Shown: positions 48,301 to 59,136 of the stretch, one piece after another
Layout: every line of letters begins with the position of its first letter
Position numbering within the stretch: the first letter of the stretch is position 1
Assembly (NCBI GenBank): GCA_004431415.1
Contig: QPMI01000289.1
Location: forward strand, 1-64,000
Direction: 5' to 3'
Source: Cyanophora paradoxa
Lineage: Eukaryota; Glaucocystophyceae; Cyanophorales; Cyanophoraceae
DNA length: 64,000 nt
Translations under genes and position numbers: made by a program
Notes under the pieces: model-generated
Database searches by the model: none
The model's input: the letters and a program-made list of their open reading frames with translations, nothing else
What the model was told of the DNA's origin: nothing

Positions 48301-50976
48301 ATGGGGTTCGCCGGTCGTGCGTGGGCCCGGCATCAGGGCATCAGCTCTGGCCCTCTCGAGCGTCTGGCGCGCACCCTTGAGCTCGAGCTCTGAGCTCGAG
48401 GCTAGGGGCTCTAGCCGCCGGTCGCAAAGCCGGCTGGTAGCTCGATATGCGGTTCAGCACTAGCGGATTCCAAAGCGGCGATAGCGGCCGGATTGGAGCC
48501 GGATGCCAGTTGCAATCAGCCGGGGCCGACATTAGAGCTTAGCTCTGCGGCCCAAATTACAGCTGGAGCCGGAAGCCGGAAGTGGGCCCAAATTACAGCT
48601 GGCCGCTGGGCGTTCGAGGCGGCCGATGCCGCCCGACCCAGAGCTTACTTAGTGGAACTCAGTGTCCGGTGCCATGTGCATGGCGCCGGCCATGGGCTGG
48701 CCTGGCACGGCAGACCCCGGAACTCCGGCTTCGAATTCCACCCGATGCGGATATCGATCGGGAGTCAGCCGGTCCTCGGGATCGGCCGGCGAGCGCCAGT
48801 GGCGCGTGTTGTACTCGTCCCAGGGCTGCCACCTCAGGGCAGGGTCGCGGGGAAAGATCTCGTCAGGGTGCAGGGGCCGCGGCTCGGCGAACCCTCGAGC
48901 GCCCCACCGACGAGGTCCAGTCTCTGAGCGCTTTGGGACTTCCTCGGCAAGCGCGAGGGGAAAGTCGTTGGCGTCACAGGCGTCCGGCGGGGCGGGCCCA
49001 CCAGGCGGCGACTCGTCGCCGGCCTTGCCCGGAGCGTCCCCGGCCGGGGTCGTCGGGCATCCCCTCGTCAGAGGGAATTTCGCGCTCCTCAGCGGCGGGG
49101 GCCCGGCCGGGCCCGGCTCTCGTTGCTTCGGAGCTTGAGGCGGCGGGGCTGGCCCAGGCACCGTCGGCGAGAGAAGGTGTCACGGTGTGCCAGGTACCGG
49201 CTAGCTGCAGCTGCCGCAAGCTTGAGCTCGAGGCAGACGGCTAGCGCATAGCTAGTGCACAGCGGAATGCGAAAGATAAAGCGGCTCGAGCCCCTGAGGG
49301 CCGCGCTATCGATATCGATATCGCTTCGCGGCTCAAGCTCTTGATCATGAAGTGAGCTCGAGACCGCGTCTCATAGCTAGGCCTTCAGCTTATAATTGAT
49401 CAAGCTTGAGCCTTGCGTCGACGTTCGATGTGTGTGCCGCTGGCGCCGAGTGCATCACCGTCACCGCGGCGTTGCGTCGGATCCGAGGCCATGGCCAGCG
49501 TGCAGGCGCTCATGATCATGATCAAGAGTTGAGGCCGAGAGAAGCATCAGCCGAGGGAAGGCTAATGCTCTCAAGCTCGAGATCTTGGCCATGGCGGGGC
49601 AAGAGGGCCCTGCCTGCAGGCAAGGCAGCAGGTGGGTCCGCTCTGCAGTCGGTGCCCTTGAGCTCCAGGTCTTGAGGGCATTCTCAGGTCAAGCGACGGC
49701 GTAAAGCCACGCTAGTCCATGAGATAATGTGCCTCACTCGAGATCCGAGGCCGTCGTGGTCCACAGCAGCGGCGAGCAAGCTCGGCTGCGGCGATTCTGG
49801 AGACAGCTCGGGCGCGCACGCCTCAGCCATCGATCCGATCGCTCTTCCTCTCGCCCGGAAGGAACTCGGGCGCGCGGCCTCAGTTCTCAATCCGGTCCAC
49901 TCGCCGGAAGGAACTCGGGCGCGCGGCCTCAGTTCTCGATCCGGTCCACTCGAGCTTGTCCAGCACGATCGCAGCAGCCGTAGAGGGCTGGCGTCGCGGC
50001 GAGTGACTGGCGACCGACCGGGAATAGCACCCTCGGGCTCGCACGGCAGCTCGCGCAGGCGGCGTCGACGAATCCGACCGGGAATAGCACCCTCGGGTAT
50101 TCGCGCGCGGGCCTGGCTTCCACAGGACTAAGTTCTGGCCGTCGTAACCGCGCTGAGCCAGAACCTCAGCCCGCGGCCGTGGGCGCCAGGCTAAGCCACG
50201 CGGCTGCCCCCATGTCTCCTCCAGATCCGCTGAAGGATCTGCGGGCGAGCGGCTCGCCTGGCTCTCTATAGCTGGCCAGCGACCGCCCGCGCTTTGTGGG
50301 GCGCGCGCGGCGCAGGCGAGGTCCGAGCCCGTACGCGTCCAGTGCCAGGATCAAATCTGCCGACCCCAGCAGATCAAATCCCAAGGGCGAGGGCCAGGCG
50401 CGCACCCCGAGGGCCGTGCGCGTGCGCTGCGCCAGCACAGGCCGTGAAGAACTCCGGCGCGAAGCGCTGGGCTCGGAGTGCAAGGCTAGCGAGAGCCAGC
50501 ACAGCCGATCGACCAGACTCATGCACGCCTCGGTCCAGGGCGAGGCTCGCCAGTCGCCGGTCGTCGTAAAGGTCTTCTTTTATCTGCTCGAGGCCGTACG
50601 CGCGGCGCTGCGCGGCGGGGCGCGCGTACGGGCATGGGCGTCGAGGTTGTCCCTCGGGGATCTGGACAAGATCTGCGGCGTCCGTCGGCGAGGGCGACGG
50701 GAGGGCGCGTCCGACCGCATTTATCGGTTCTCCAGAGCTAGTTCTACGTTTCCGGTGCGCTGACGGAGAGCCTGGCGGCTCGCTGAGGCTGATCGCTGTG
50801 TGCGTATCGATCGCACGCCGATCCGGGCCCGCCGGTGCGCGGGGGTCGCCGATCGGCACTGAAACGATGTTTCTAGAGCTACTAGCGATGCGTGCGCATC
50901 GCTGATGGTCGCCGAAGATGACGGGCTGATGCTGTCGGAGGCTGCCCACGGGCCCAGTTCCGTGAGCAGTGGCGCC
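39316..50976 (-). other. Internal region of LTR element, apparently non-coding
   Basis: These 11.7 kb lack any convincing coding frame on either strand. Composition is moderately GC-rich and studded with GAGCTCGAGCTC, AATTCGAATT, GCAATTGC and CGATATCGATAT words. Two extra polypurine-like hairpins (CCGCTGAAGAGGGGAAG and CCGCTGAAGAGCGGAAG) lie at about 41641-41657 and 41749-41765. No tRNA-like or simple-repeat block stands out. Confidence 0.6.
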
Positions 50977-51259
50977 TGTCGGATGGGAGGTATTCCCACC
51001 CGATTGGGCACCCGCGCAGTACTGCGCGGGGCCGGCTCCCTGTGCTGGAGCAGCTGTAGATGCAGGCTGGTGTATTCACTGTGTACCCGGAAGACTACTG
51101 ACTCTGTACCCCTAAGACAGGTAGAGGCAGGCCAGCGTAGGCTACCGAGAGGTAAGCCTACAGGAAGAGAGACTATGCTAAGCCACTCAGGCTACGTCAG
51201 GCACCAACTAGCTCTAGTCACTAAGTCACCGCAAGGCCAGGGAATCGAGCCAGGCGACA
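50977..51259 (-). repeat. LTR (5' LTR in element orientation)
   Basis: The 283-bp partner of 39020-39301 begins TG and ends CA. The bases on its internal side, read on the minus strand, are GGCGCCACTGCTCACGG; a matching tRNA 3' end was not recognised. Confidence 0.88.
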
Positions 51260-53554
51260 GCGCTAGCTAGATCTAGCGTGCGCTAGCGTTAGCTAGCTGT
51301 CTGATCATGAAAGCTTGATGCAGCGCTATATATATACATAGCTAGCTAGCACCGTGGCACTATATATATATTGAAGGATCGGAGTAGTGCGCAAGCACCG
51401 CTTTATATTCTTTCAATTAAAAACGCAGCAAAAATGTTTATGCATCCGTTCCCGGTTTTTTGTATGGGCCAGTTCGCAACATTATTGGGCAGCCGCCATA
51501 GTAAAAACCGGGAAAATTCCCGGTTTTTTTGGTAACAGGTTCGATTCCGAGTAAGCCAGTTTGACTTAGCGAATTCGAGCCGTTCTTGAGCTCGATACAG
51601 TCATCCTATCCATGGAGTCTACCTCCCACACCACACATCGATCTAGTCGACGTCTCTACGTCACCTTCGCACTAACCTGCGTACCTCTATCGAACTAGCC
51701 TGCCAGCTGAGAGTGCCGCGGAGCCTGCGCGCGGGGTGATCCTCAGAAAGGGCTGCTGCTGGGCGCAAGGAATTCGAAAGAGAGGGAGGCAGAGGCATCC
51801 GAGGGGCGCAGCAGGGCGCAGGGCGATGAGCTTCGGCTGGCGGCGGTCAGCACGACAAAGAGAAGCGAGGCAGGGGCGTGGTGCCCCCAGCAGCCTCTGC
51901 CCCAGGAGGCCCCTGCACGGCCTGAGACGCCGGCGTGCCCTGCCAGGAGGAGGTGGGGGTCCGGGGGGGGGGGGGGGGGGTCCGGGGGGGGAGGAGAGGG
52001 CGGGGGAAGGGGGAGGGGGGGGGCGCACGGCGGATCCGAGCACGGCGTAGGGACCAGGGCTGCGGGGCCAGGGCCTGGACCGGAGAAGGGGCGGGCGTTG
52101 GGGAGGGCGGAGAGGGAGGCGGGGCGTGGGGGGCCCGTGGGGCGCCCGCGGTGGCGTGGCGTGCGGGCGTGGGATAGTGAGCGCGCGTCGCGGGGCGGGG
52201 CGTGAGCGTGCCGGCTGCCGTGCCCGGCCGCACCCCCGGCGGAGAAGGCGAGCGGCGCCGGCGCCGGGATCGCGATCGGAACGCCGGGTGGAGGGTAGGG
52301 ACGGCGGCGGCGCCCAGGCCGCTGCAGCGGCAGGGGCGGGGTTCGGGGCCGCCGGTGAGGAGGTAGGCGGGGTCGGGGGCGGGGCCCGAGAGAAGCGCAA
52401 GGGGTGCACCCGCCGGGGCAAGCGGGGGCGGGGCGCAGGGCGTACCCCTCGTAGCAGGCACATAGGGGTACCTGCACAACGAGGCTTGACGGGGTACGTG
52501 TTCACGATGAGGACCAACGGCGTGACGGGTGACGTGCTATGCCCAGCCGCGCCTTGGCTTGAGGACAGCCGATTCGGGCGTTATGCGAGGCTCCTCGCAA
52601 CCGGGGCCCTTAATTTCCAATAAAAGACTTGATAAAAGAATTTGATCGCCGAATTCTTTAAGGGTTTTTTGTAAGAGCCTTTCTCATGCTATGCAAGGAC
52701 CTTAATTCCGCCAGTTAAGCGGTATTGCTAATATCATAAGCGTTCCGAAATGCAAGTAAAAATTAAGCAAGTCGCAGGGCGCGACTACGTTTTGAGGAGG
52801 GCCCAGACGCACTGATTCATAGCAAGCAGGCAGAGATAGCGAACCGTTATCTGCGGCTTTCAGTCAGCGTGTTCTACCTCGAGCGTGCAGCCGGCCGGCC
52901 AGCCTGGGCCCTCCTCAAATAATAGTCGCGCCTAGGGCAACGTACCGAGGACCCCTGAGCCGCCACCGGACGCACGGGCTTGCGGATCTTCTCCGTCATC
53001 GGAGCGACCTGCGGACGCATGTCATTTAGCAGCCGGGCGGGTACAGCACCCCCGCCGGCCGGCCATAAGAAAAATTAATTGAAAAATTCGAGATTTTTGC
53101 TTTGGAAAATGCACTCCAAAACATGATGGCTGAGAGGAGGGTACAGCAACAGTGGCGAACCTTGGGCGTCTGCAGGCTCCACCTCGGAAGCCGGCCTCGT
53201 CTGGGGCCTGCACGTGCGTGCCTCCTAGTATGAGCCACGCGTACGCTTGCGCTAGACGCTGTAGCTAGCTATAGCGATAGCGCTGGCATGGAGCAGGGTA
53301 ATGGCTTGCAAATTGCTGCCGCACCTAGAGCTCGAGCTCGATACCGCGGCCGGTGCTCCTGCGCTGGCCGCCGGGCCCGGGGCGCCAGGCCGCCGCATGC
53401 GCAGTGTCTCAGGGTCTGTCGCCGGCGAGCGAGCAGCTCCAGCGCTAGCTATATATAGCTAGCTAGCCTAGCTATAGTAGCCTATAGCTAGTAGTGCCGG
53501 CAGCTGCGCATGCAGCGCTAGCTATAGCCTAGTAGCGCTCGCTCTCTAGCTATA
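51260..53554. repeat. 2.3-kb tandem repeat, unit 1
   Basis: The unit spans 2295 bp and is followed head to tail by a second copy from 53555. It begins GCGCTAGCTAGATCTAGCG. It contains a perfect hairpin (AAAAACCGGGAA with its complement, 51503-51528) and a G-rich middle part (51960-52030) whose run lengths differ between copies. An AT-rich stretch follows at 52610-52760, then the distal segment (52902-53554) also present at 38362. One minus-strand frame of the middle part reads CACYEGYALRPAPACPGGC, faintly EGF-like, but no exon structure supports a gene. Confidence 0.9.
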
Positions 53555-55672
53555 GCGCTAGCTAGATCTAGCGTGCGCTAGCGTTAGCTAGCTGTCTGAT
53601 CATGAAAGCTTGATGCAGCGCTATATATATACATAGCTAGCTAGCACCGTGGCACTATATATATATTGAAGGATCGGAGTAGTGCGCAAGCACCGCTTTA
53701 TATTCTTTCAATTAAAAACGCAGCAAAAATGTTTATGCATCCGTTCCCGGTTTTTTGTATGGGCCAGTTCGCAACATTATTGGGCAGCCGCCATAGTAAA
53801 AACCGGGAAAATTCCCGGTTTTTTTGGTAACAGGTTCGATTCCGAGTAAGCCAGTTTGACTTAGCGAATTCGAGCCGTTCTTGAGCTCGATACAGTCATC
53901 CTATCCATGGAGTCTACCTCCCACACCACACATCGATCTAGTCGACGTCTCTACGTCACCTTCGCACTAACCTGCGTACCTCTATCGAACTAGCCTGCCA
54001 GCTGAGAGTGCCGCGGAGCCTGCGCGCGGGGTGATCCTCAGAAAGGGCTGCTGCTGGGCGCAAGGAATTCGAAAGAGAGGGAGGCAGAGGCATCCGAGGG
54101 GCGCAGCAGGGCGCAGGGCGATGAGCTTCGGCTGGCGGCGGTCAGCACGACAAAGAGAAGCGAGGCAGGGGCGTGGTGCCCCCAGCAGCCTCTGCCCCAG
54201 GAGGCCCTGCACGGCCTGAGACGCCGGCGTGCCCTGCCAGGAGGAGGTGGGGGTCCGGGGGGGGGGGGGGGTCCGGGGGGGGAGGGAGAGGGCGGGGGAA
54301 GGGGGGAGGGGGGGGGCGCACGGCGGATCCGAGCACGGCGTAGGGACCAGGGCTGCGGGGGCCAGGGCCTGGACCGGAGAAGGGGCGGGCGTTGGGGAGG
54401 GCGGAGAGGGAGGGCGGGGCGTGGGGGCCCGTGGGGCGCCCGCGGTGGCGTGGCGTGCGGGCGTGGGGATAGTGAGCGCGCGTCGCGGGGCGGGGGCGTG
54501 AGCGTGCCGGCTGCCGTGCCCGGCCGCACCCCCGGCGGAGAAGGCGAGCGGCGCCGGCGCCGGGATCGCGATCGGAACGCCGGGTGGAGGGGTAGGGACG
54601 GCGGCGGCGCCCAGGCCGCTGCAGCGGCAGGGGCGGGGTTCGGGGCCGCCGGTGAGGAGGTAGGCGGGGTCGGGGGCGGGGCCCGAGAGAAGCGCAAGGG
54701 GTGCACCCGCCGGGGCAAGCGGGGGCGGGGCGCAGGGCGTACCCCTCGTAGCAGGCACATAGGGGTACCTGCACAACGAGGTTTGACGGGGTACGTGTTC
54801 ACGATGAGGACCAACGGCGTGACGGGTGACGTGCTATGCCCAGCCGCGCCTTGGCTTGAGGACAGCCGATTCGGGCGTTATGCGAGGCTCCTCGCAACCG
54901 GGGCCCTTAATTTCCAATAAAAGACTTGATAAAAGAATTTGATCGCCGAATTCTTTAAGGGTTTTTTGTAAGAGCCTTTCTCATGCTATGCAAGGACCTT
55001 AATTCCGCCAGTTAAGCGGTATTGCTAATATCATAAGCGTTCCGAAATGCAAGTAAAAATTAAGCAAGTCGCAGGGCGCGACTACGTTTTGAGGAGGGCC
55101 CAGACGCACTGATTCATAGCAAGCAGGCAGAGATAGCGAACCGTTATCTGCGGCTTTCAGTCAGCGTGTTCTACCTCGAGCGTGCAGCCGGCCGGCCAGC
55201 CTGGGCCCTCCTCAAATAATAGTCGCGCCTAGGGCAACGTACCGAGGACCCCTGAGCCGCCACCGGACGCACGGGCTTGCGGATCTTCTCCGTCATCGGA
55301 GCGACCTGCGGACGCATGTCATTTAGCAGCCGGGCGGGTACAGCACCCCCGCCGGCCGGCCATAAGAAAAATTAATTGAAAAATTCGAGATTTTTGCTTT
55401 GGAAAATGCACTCCAAAACATGATGGCTGAGAGGAGGGTACAGCAACAGTGGCGAACCTTGGGCGTCTGCAGGCTCCACCTCGGAAGCCGGCCTCGTCTG
55501 GGGCCTGCACGTGCGTGCCTCCTAGTATGAGCCACGCGTACGCTTACGCTAGACGCTGTAGCTAGCTATAGCGATAGCGCTGGCATGGAGCAGGGTAATG
55601 GCTTGCAAATTGCTGCCGCACCTAGAGCTCGAGCTCGATACCGCGGCCGGTGCTCCTGCGCTGGCCGCCGGG
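53555..55672. repeat. 2.3-kb tandem repeat, unit 2 (3' part diverging)
   Basis: This is the second head-to-tail copy, nearly identical to unit 1 apart from G-run lengths and single-base changes (for example AACGAGGCTTGACG against AACGAGGTTTGACG). It stops matching at about 55670, within the distal segment, where the sequence enters a G-rich region and the coiled-coil gene. Confidence 0.9.
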
Positions 55673-55751
55673 CGCCAGGCCGCCGCAGGTTTAGTTTCTG
55701 CCGTCGCCATGAGGGGGCGAGGCGGGCGCCTCGGGCGTACGGGGACGTGGC

Positions 55752-55779
55752 GGGGGGGGGGGGGGGGGGGGGGGGGGGG
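55752..55779. repeat. 28-base G run
   Basis: A G homopolymer heads a G-rich stretch to about 55845. On the minus strand, the sense strand of the coiled-coil gene to the right, it is poly-C and probably intronic or 3' flanking. Confidence 0.8.
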
Positions 55780-56035
55780 ACGGGGGGGGGCGGGGGGGGC
55801 GGGGGGGGCGGGGAGGGGGGGGGGGGCGGGGGCGGCGGCGGGGGTACGGGGACGTACCGTCGTCGGAGTTGGCGGGGGTCCACTCGTACCCCGCTAGAAG
55901 CGAGAAATAGGATCGCGGGGCCCGTCACCCCCACCACCTCAATCCGGCCTGCGAGGCGCGCCCCCCCCCCCCCCCCCGTGAGGGGGCGAGGCGGGCGCCT
56001 CGGTTGGGGCGGTGGGGGGTACGGGGACGTACCAT

Positions 56036-56900
56036 CGCGTCGGAGTCGGCGGTGCTGCCCCCGCTAAGAGGCCGCCGGTCCGGGAGGGGCGGGGGCGGGG
56101 GCGGGGCGGGGGCGGACGGCGAGGTCGCGCTCGAGGCGGTGTGGTCGCGGGTGAGGCCGTCGTGCGACCGCGCCGCCTCCCCAGGGCCCCTTGGCCGCCC
56201 GCGCCTCCTTCTCGGCCGCCCGCAGCCGCCCCTCCAGCTCCTCCTTCTCCCGCCGAGCCCCATCCAGCTTCGTGATCAGCCCGGCCGCCTGCAGCTCCAC
56301 GTCCCGCACCCGCCCCTCCGCCTCCCGCAGCTGCCCCTCCAGGCCCCGGTTGCGCGCCTCAACTTGGCAACGCCCTCCAGCGCTCGAGCGCGGGGCGCCG
56401 CGGGGGCGGGGCTAGCCGGGGATCCAGAGCTGGTGGCTGGCAAAGTAGGCCCGCTCCTCCTCCACTGACGGCACGCACACGCACCCGTCCACGTCCACCT
56501 GCCCCGCGCTCGCCGCCCGTGCCCGGGGCGGGTGGGGTGGGCAGGGCGGGGACGTACCGTCGTTGGGGTCGGCGGGGGCCCACTCGTACCGTCGTCAGGG
56601 TCGGCGGGGGGCGCCGCGGCTCCCGGCCCCCCAGCCGCTCCCGCACCGCCGCCACCGCCCGCCCCTGCTTCACCACCACCCCGCTCACCCGTGCCTGGCC
56701 AGCGGCGTGCCCGGCTCAGTTCAGAAAGCGTGCGGCGGGCGGCAGGCGGCGGGCAGGCGGGTGGGCGGGCGGACCGGCTCGGCCTCGAGGCGGGCGATGG
56801 CGGCCTCGGAGACGCGGGCGGCGGCGTCCACGCCCTCCACGCGCCCCGCGAGCGCCTCGAGCCGCGTCCGGTACGCCCCGCAAGATCTGTGGCCACGGAT
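56036..56900 (-). CDS. Coiled-coil protein, partial, duplicated exon/intron motifs
   Basis: Minus-strand pieces read as exons. They include RLEALAGRVEGVDAAARVSE (about 56870-56810), VVVKQGRAVAAVRERLGG (about 56695-56640) and VDVDGCVCVPSVEEERAYF (about 56495-56440). The longest is a heptad-rich stretch, with RDVELQAAGLITKLDGARRE followed by KEELEGRLRAAEKEARAAKG (about 56375-56190), predicted to form a coiled coil. The introns between them begin GTACGTCCCCG, and that donor with the preceding CCGACGACG recurs at about 55855, 56034 and 56558, suggesting internal exon/intron duplication. Neither end is defined; the frame may continue rightwards into the repeats at 56882-57211. No family was recognised; the coiled coil is the only firm feature. 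Confidence 0.45.
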
Positions 56901-57211
56901 CAGCGAGGATCGCGCGGCGGCCGGGCAAGCAGGCCTCGGCGAGGATCGCGCGGCGGCAAGCAGCCGTCCGGGAGGAGCTCGTACCTAGTCCTCCGGAATT
57001 CATCGAGGATCGCGACCGTCGGACACCTGGCGCACTCGGCTGCAGGCCTGCAGGCCGGTGCACGCCTCGATGCACGCAAGATCTGTGGCCGCGGATCAGC
57101 GAGGATCGCGCGGCGGCCGGGCAAGCAGGCCTCGGCGAGGATCGCGCGGCGGCAAGCAGCCGTCCGGGAGGAGCTCGTACCTAGACCTCCGGAATCCATC
57201 GAGGATCGCGA
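56882..57211. repeat. Two direct repeats, about 132 bp, period 196 bp
   Basis: GATCTGTGGCC(A/G)CGGATCAGCG and about 110 further bases occur at 56882-57013 and again at 57078-57211 with few differences. Inside each copy, GAGGATCGCGCGGCGG appears twice. On the minus strand both copies keep one open frame (RYELLPDGCLPPRDPRRGLL), which could be coding repeats of the coiled-coil gene, but this is unproved. Confidence 0.8.
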
Positions 57212-57469
57212 CGCCTGGCGCACTGCGGCACTCGGCTGCAGCTGCAGGCCTGCAGTTGCGCATGCTCGTCGCTCGGCGAATCGCTCGGTGGTTGCAGTCG
57301 CCGAGGCAAGTCGCTCGGCCTGCAGTTGCACTCGCAGAGGAAGTCGCGGAGGCGAATATACTGATACCCCCGGAGCCCAGCATAGTTAGGAAATCAACTT
57401 TTTAAGCGCCGATAGTGGTGCCGAGATCGGCGCCTAATTCCCGCAAGAAAAAAAGATCTGGCGCGCCTA

Positions 57470-57870
57470 ACGATGAGGACCAACGGCGTGACGGGTGACG
57501 TGCTATGCCCAGCCGCGCCTTGGCTTGAGGACAGCCGATTCGGGCGTTATGCGAGGCTCCTCGCAACCGGGGCCCTTAATTTCCAATAAAAGACTTGATA
57601 AAAGAATTTGATCGCCGAATTCTTTAAGGGTTTTTTGTAAGAGCCTTTCTCATGCTATGCAAGGACCTTAATTCCGCCAGTTAAGCGGTATTGCTAATAT
57701 CATAAGCGTTCCGAAATGCAAGTAAAAATTAAGCAAGTCGCAGGGCGCGACTACGTTTTGAGGAGGGCCCAGACGCACTGATTCATAGCAAGCAGGCAGA
57801 GATAGCGAACCGTTATCTGCGGCTTTCAGTCAGCGTGTTCTACCTCGAGCGTGCAGCCGGCCGGCCAGCC
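57470..57870. repeat. Partial 2.3-kb satellite copy
   Basis: These 401 bases match 52504-52904 and the equivalent part of unit 2, from ACGATGAGGACC to GCCGGCCGGCCAGCC. This is a truncated third occurrence of the middle segment, separated from the array by about 1.8 kb of other sequence. Confidence 0.9.
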
Positions 57871-59136
57871 AGGTACCTAGCCTAGTTGCTTCCAGGCTAC
57901 TAGTAGCGCTCGGACAGTCCGGACTCCCGGGAGTCCGGATCCGGAGTCCGGACTCCGGATCCGGATTCCGGATCTGGACGACTCCAGGATCCGGATTGGA
58001 ATTGCGGATCCGGATCCAGCTGGCATGGATCATCCTGCAGCGCATGTGCATTCGAATTCGGAATTTCGAATTCGGCCCCGGCCCCCGGATCGTACACATG
58101 GACCGTATATATACACTGGTACTAGTACATGGCAGTATGTATTACATGCACATGTTAACGTTGGGGTGGGGCTTGCGCGCATGCGGTCAAGCCCTTAATC
58201 CAGTTGCAATTGCAAGGTAAGGCCTCAAGTCCGCGCCCCGCGCGCGGCTCACTAGCTATAGGTCAATTGCAAGCCCTTGCCCCGCAGGGCTCAAGCCCTT
58301 CACCACCCTATGCACATGCACATGTTTATCGATCATGACTCAGTGATCCCGATCATGATCATGCGCATGCACATGCTTATAAGAAGTTAAGGCTTGCGCA
58401 AGGCTTGACGTACGTGCACCGTTAATTCGAAATCATTCTTTTTTCACACACGCAATTTACATGTATAGATGTTTTTTCACAAGTAATTAAGACATGAAAT
58501 TAAGACATGTCAAAAGATCATCGAAGAGATCTATATACGGAGCCCCGACTCTCGAAGAGTTTCGCGACCAATGTTTCTGCGTGTACGGTGTACCGTACGC
58601 GTGTACGGTACGGTGTACGGCGCGGCGGCGTAACGGCGCCAACGGGGCTGCGGATTTCGCATACCCAGGTGACGGAAAAAAGCCCAAGCGACCGAGAGGC
58701 TACTCGGGCGAGCGGCGAGCGCGCGCTAAGCCTAGGAGATCGCCTCGGCGAGCATATCAGCTAGTTATAAGTTATAACTGCAGCCTGCCGCCGCCACGCG
58801 TACGGCTCGTCGGCGCCGGCACCGTACCGTACCGGCCAGCGCCGCGGTCCCCGCGGCGAGAGCAGCTGGCCTTCGCAAACTCGACTCTTCGACTCTTTGC
58901 GACCTTGGAGTTTCTAGGGATAGGCACTGACGCGCCGAGCCGACCTCGCGAAGTCAGCACGGCCTTGAGCTTCTTCGAATTCCCGAAGAATACGCTGGCG
59001 ACGGGTCTCTCGCCGCCGAGTCGCCAGATAGTCGGCGGCAGCCGGTTCAGCCCAGCATCAAATTGGCACGTCTGATCGCGCATTAAGCACCGCGCGGGCG
59101 CCAGTCGCGCTGTGTCTCGGTTGCCCGCGGCCAGCG
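57871..59136. other. Spacer, no clear gene
   Basis: A palindromic cluster of GGAGTCCGGA/TCCGGATCC words lies at 57918-58015. Further palindromes (GATCATGATCATGCGCATGC at 58353, AATTCGAATT) follow. A 193-codon frame at 58494-59075 (plus) has no domain and no supporting intron signals, so it is not called as a gene. Confidence 0.45.

Larger units (their letters stand above)
39020..51259 (-). mobile_element. LTR retroelement, 12.2 kb, no recognisable gag-pol (LARD-like)
   Basis: Two direct repeats of 282 bp (39020-39301) and 283 bp (50977-51259) begin TGTCGG and end GCGACA, the TG...CA ends of LTRs. They are flanked by a 5-bp target duplication and inserted into a satellite unit whose empty version is seen at 53551-53570. 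Next to the left LTR the minus strand reads AGCGGAAGAGGAGT, a good polypurine tract, so the element is read right to left with the 5' LTR at 50977-51259. The internal 11.7 kb has no reverse transcriptase, integrase, protease or gag motif in any listed frame. Its largest frames (for example minus 42311-41364, 315 codons) look random. This fits a large non-autonomous derivative mobilised in trans. No primer-binding site starting TGG directly abuts the 5' LTR. Near-identical LTRs imply recent insertion. Confidence 0.85.

Noticed and set aside
51687-52517. Minus-strand Pro-rich frames in the 2.3-kb repeat, including a faint EGF-like Cys pattern
   Set aside because: Frames shift between the two copies because G-run lengths differ, so reading frames are not conserved; no splice pattern supports a gene.
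58494-59075. 193-codon plus-strand frame as a gene
   Set aside because: Low-complexity basic composition, no domain, and no supporting intron or conservation evidence in the window.
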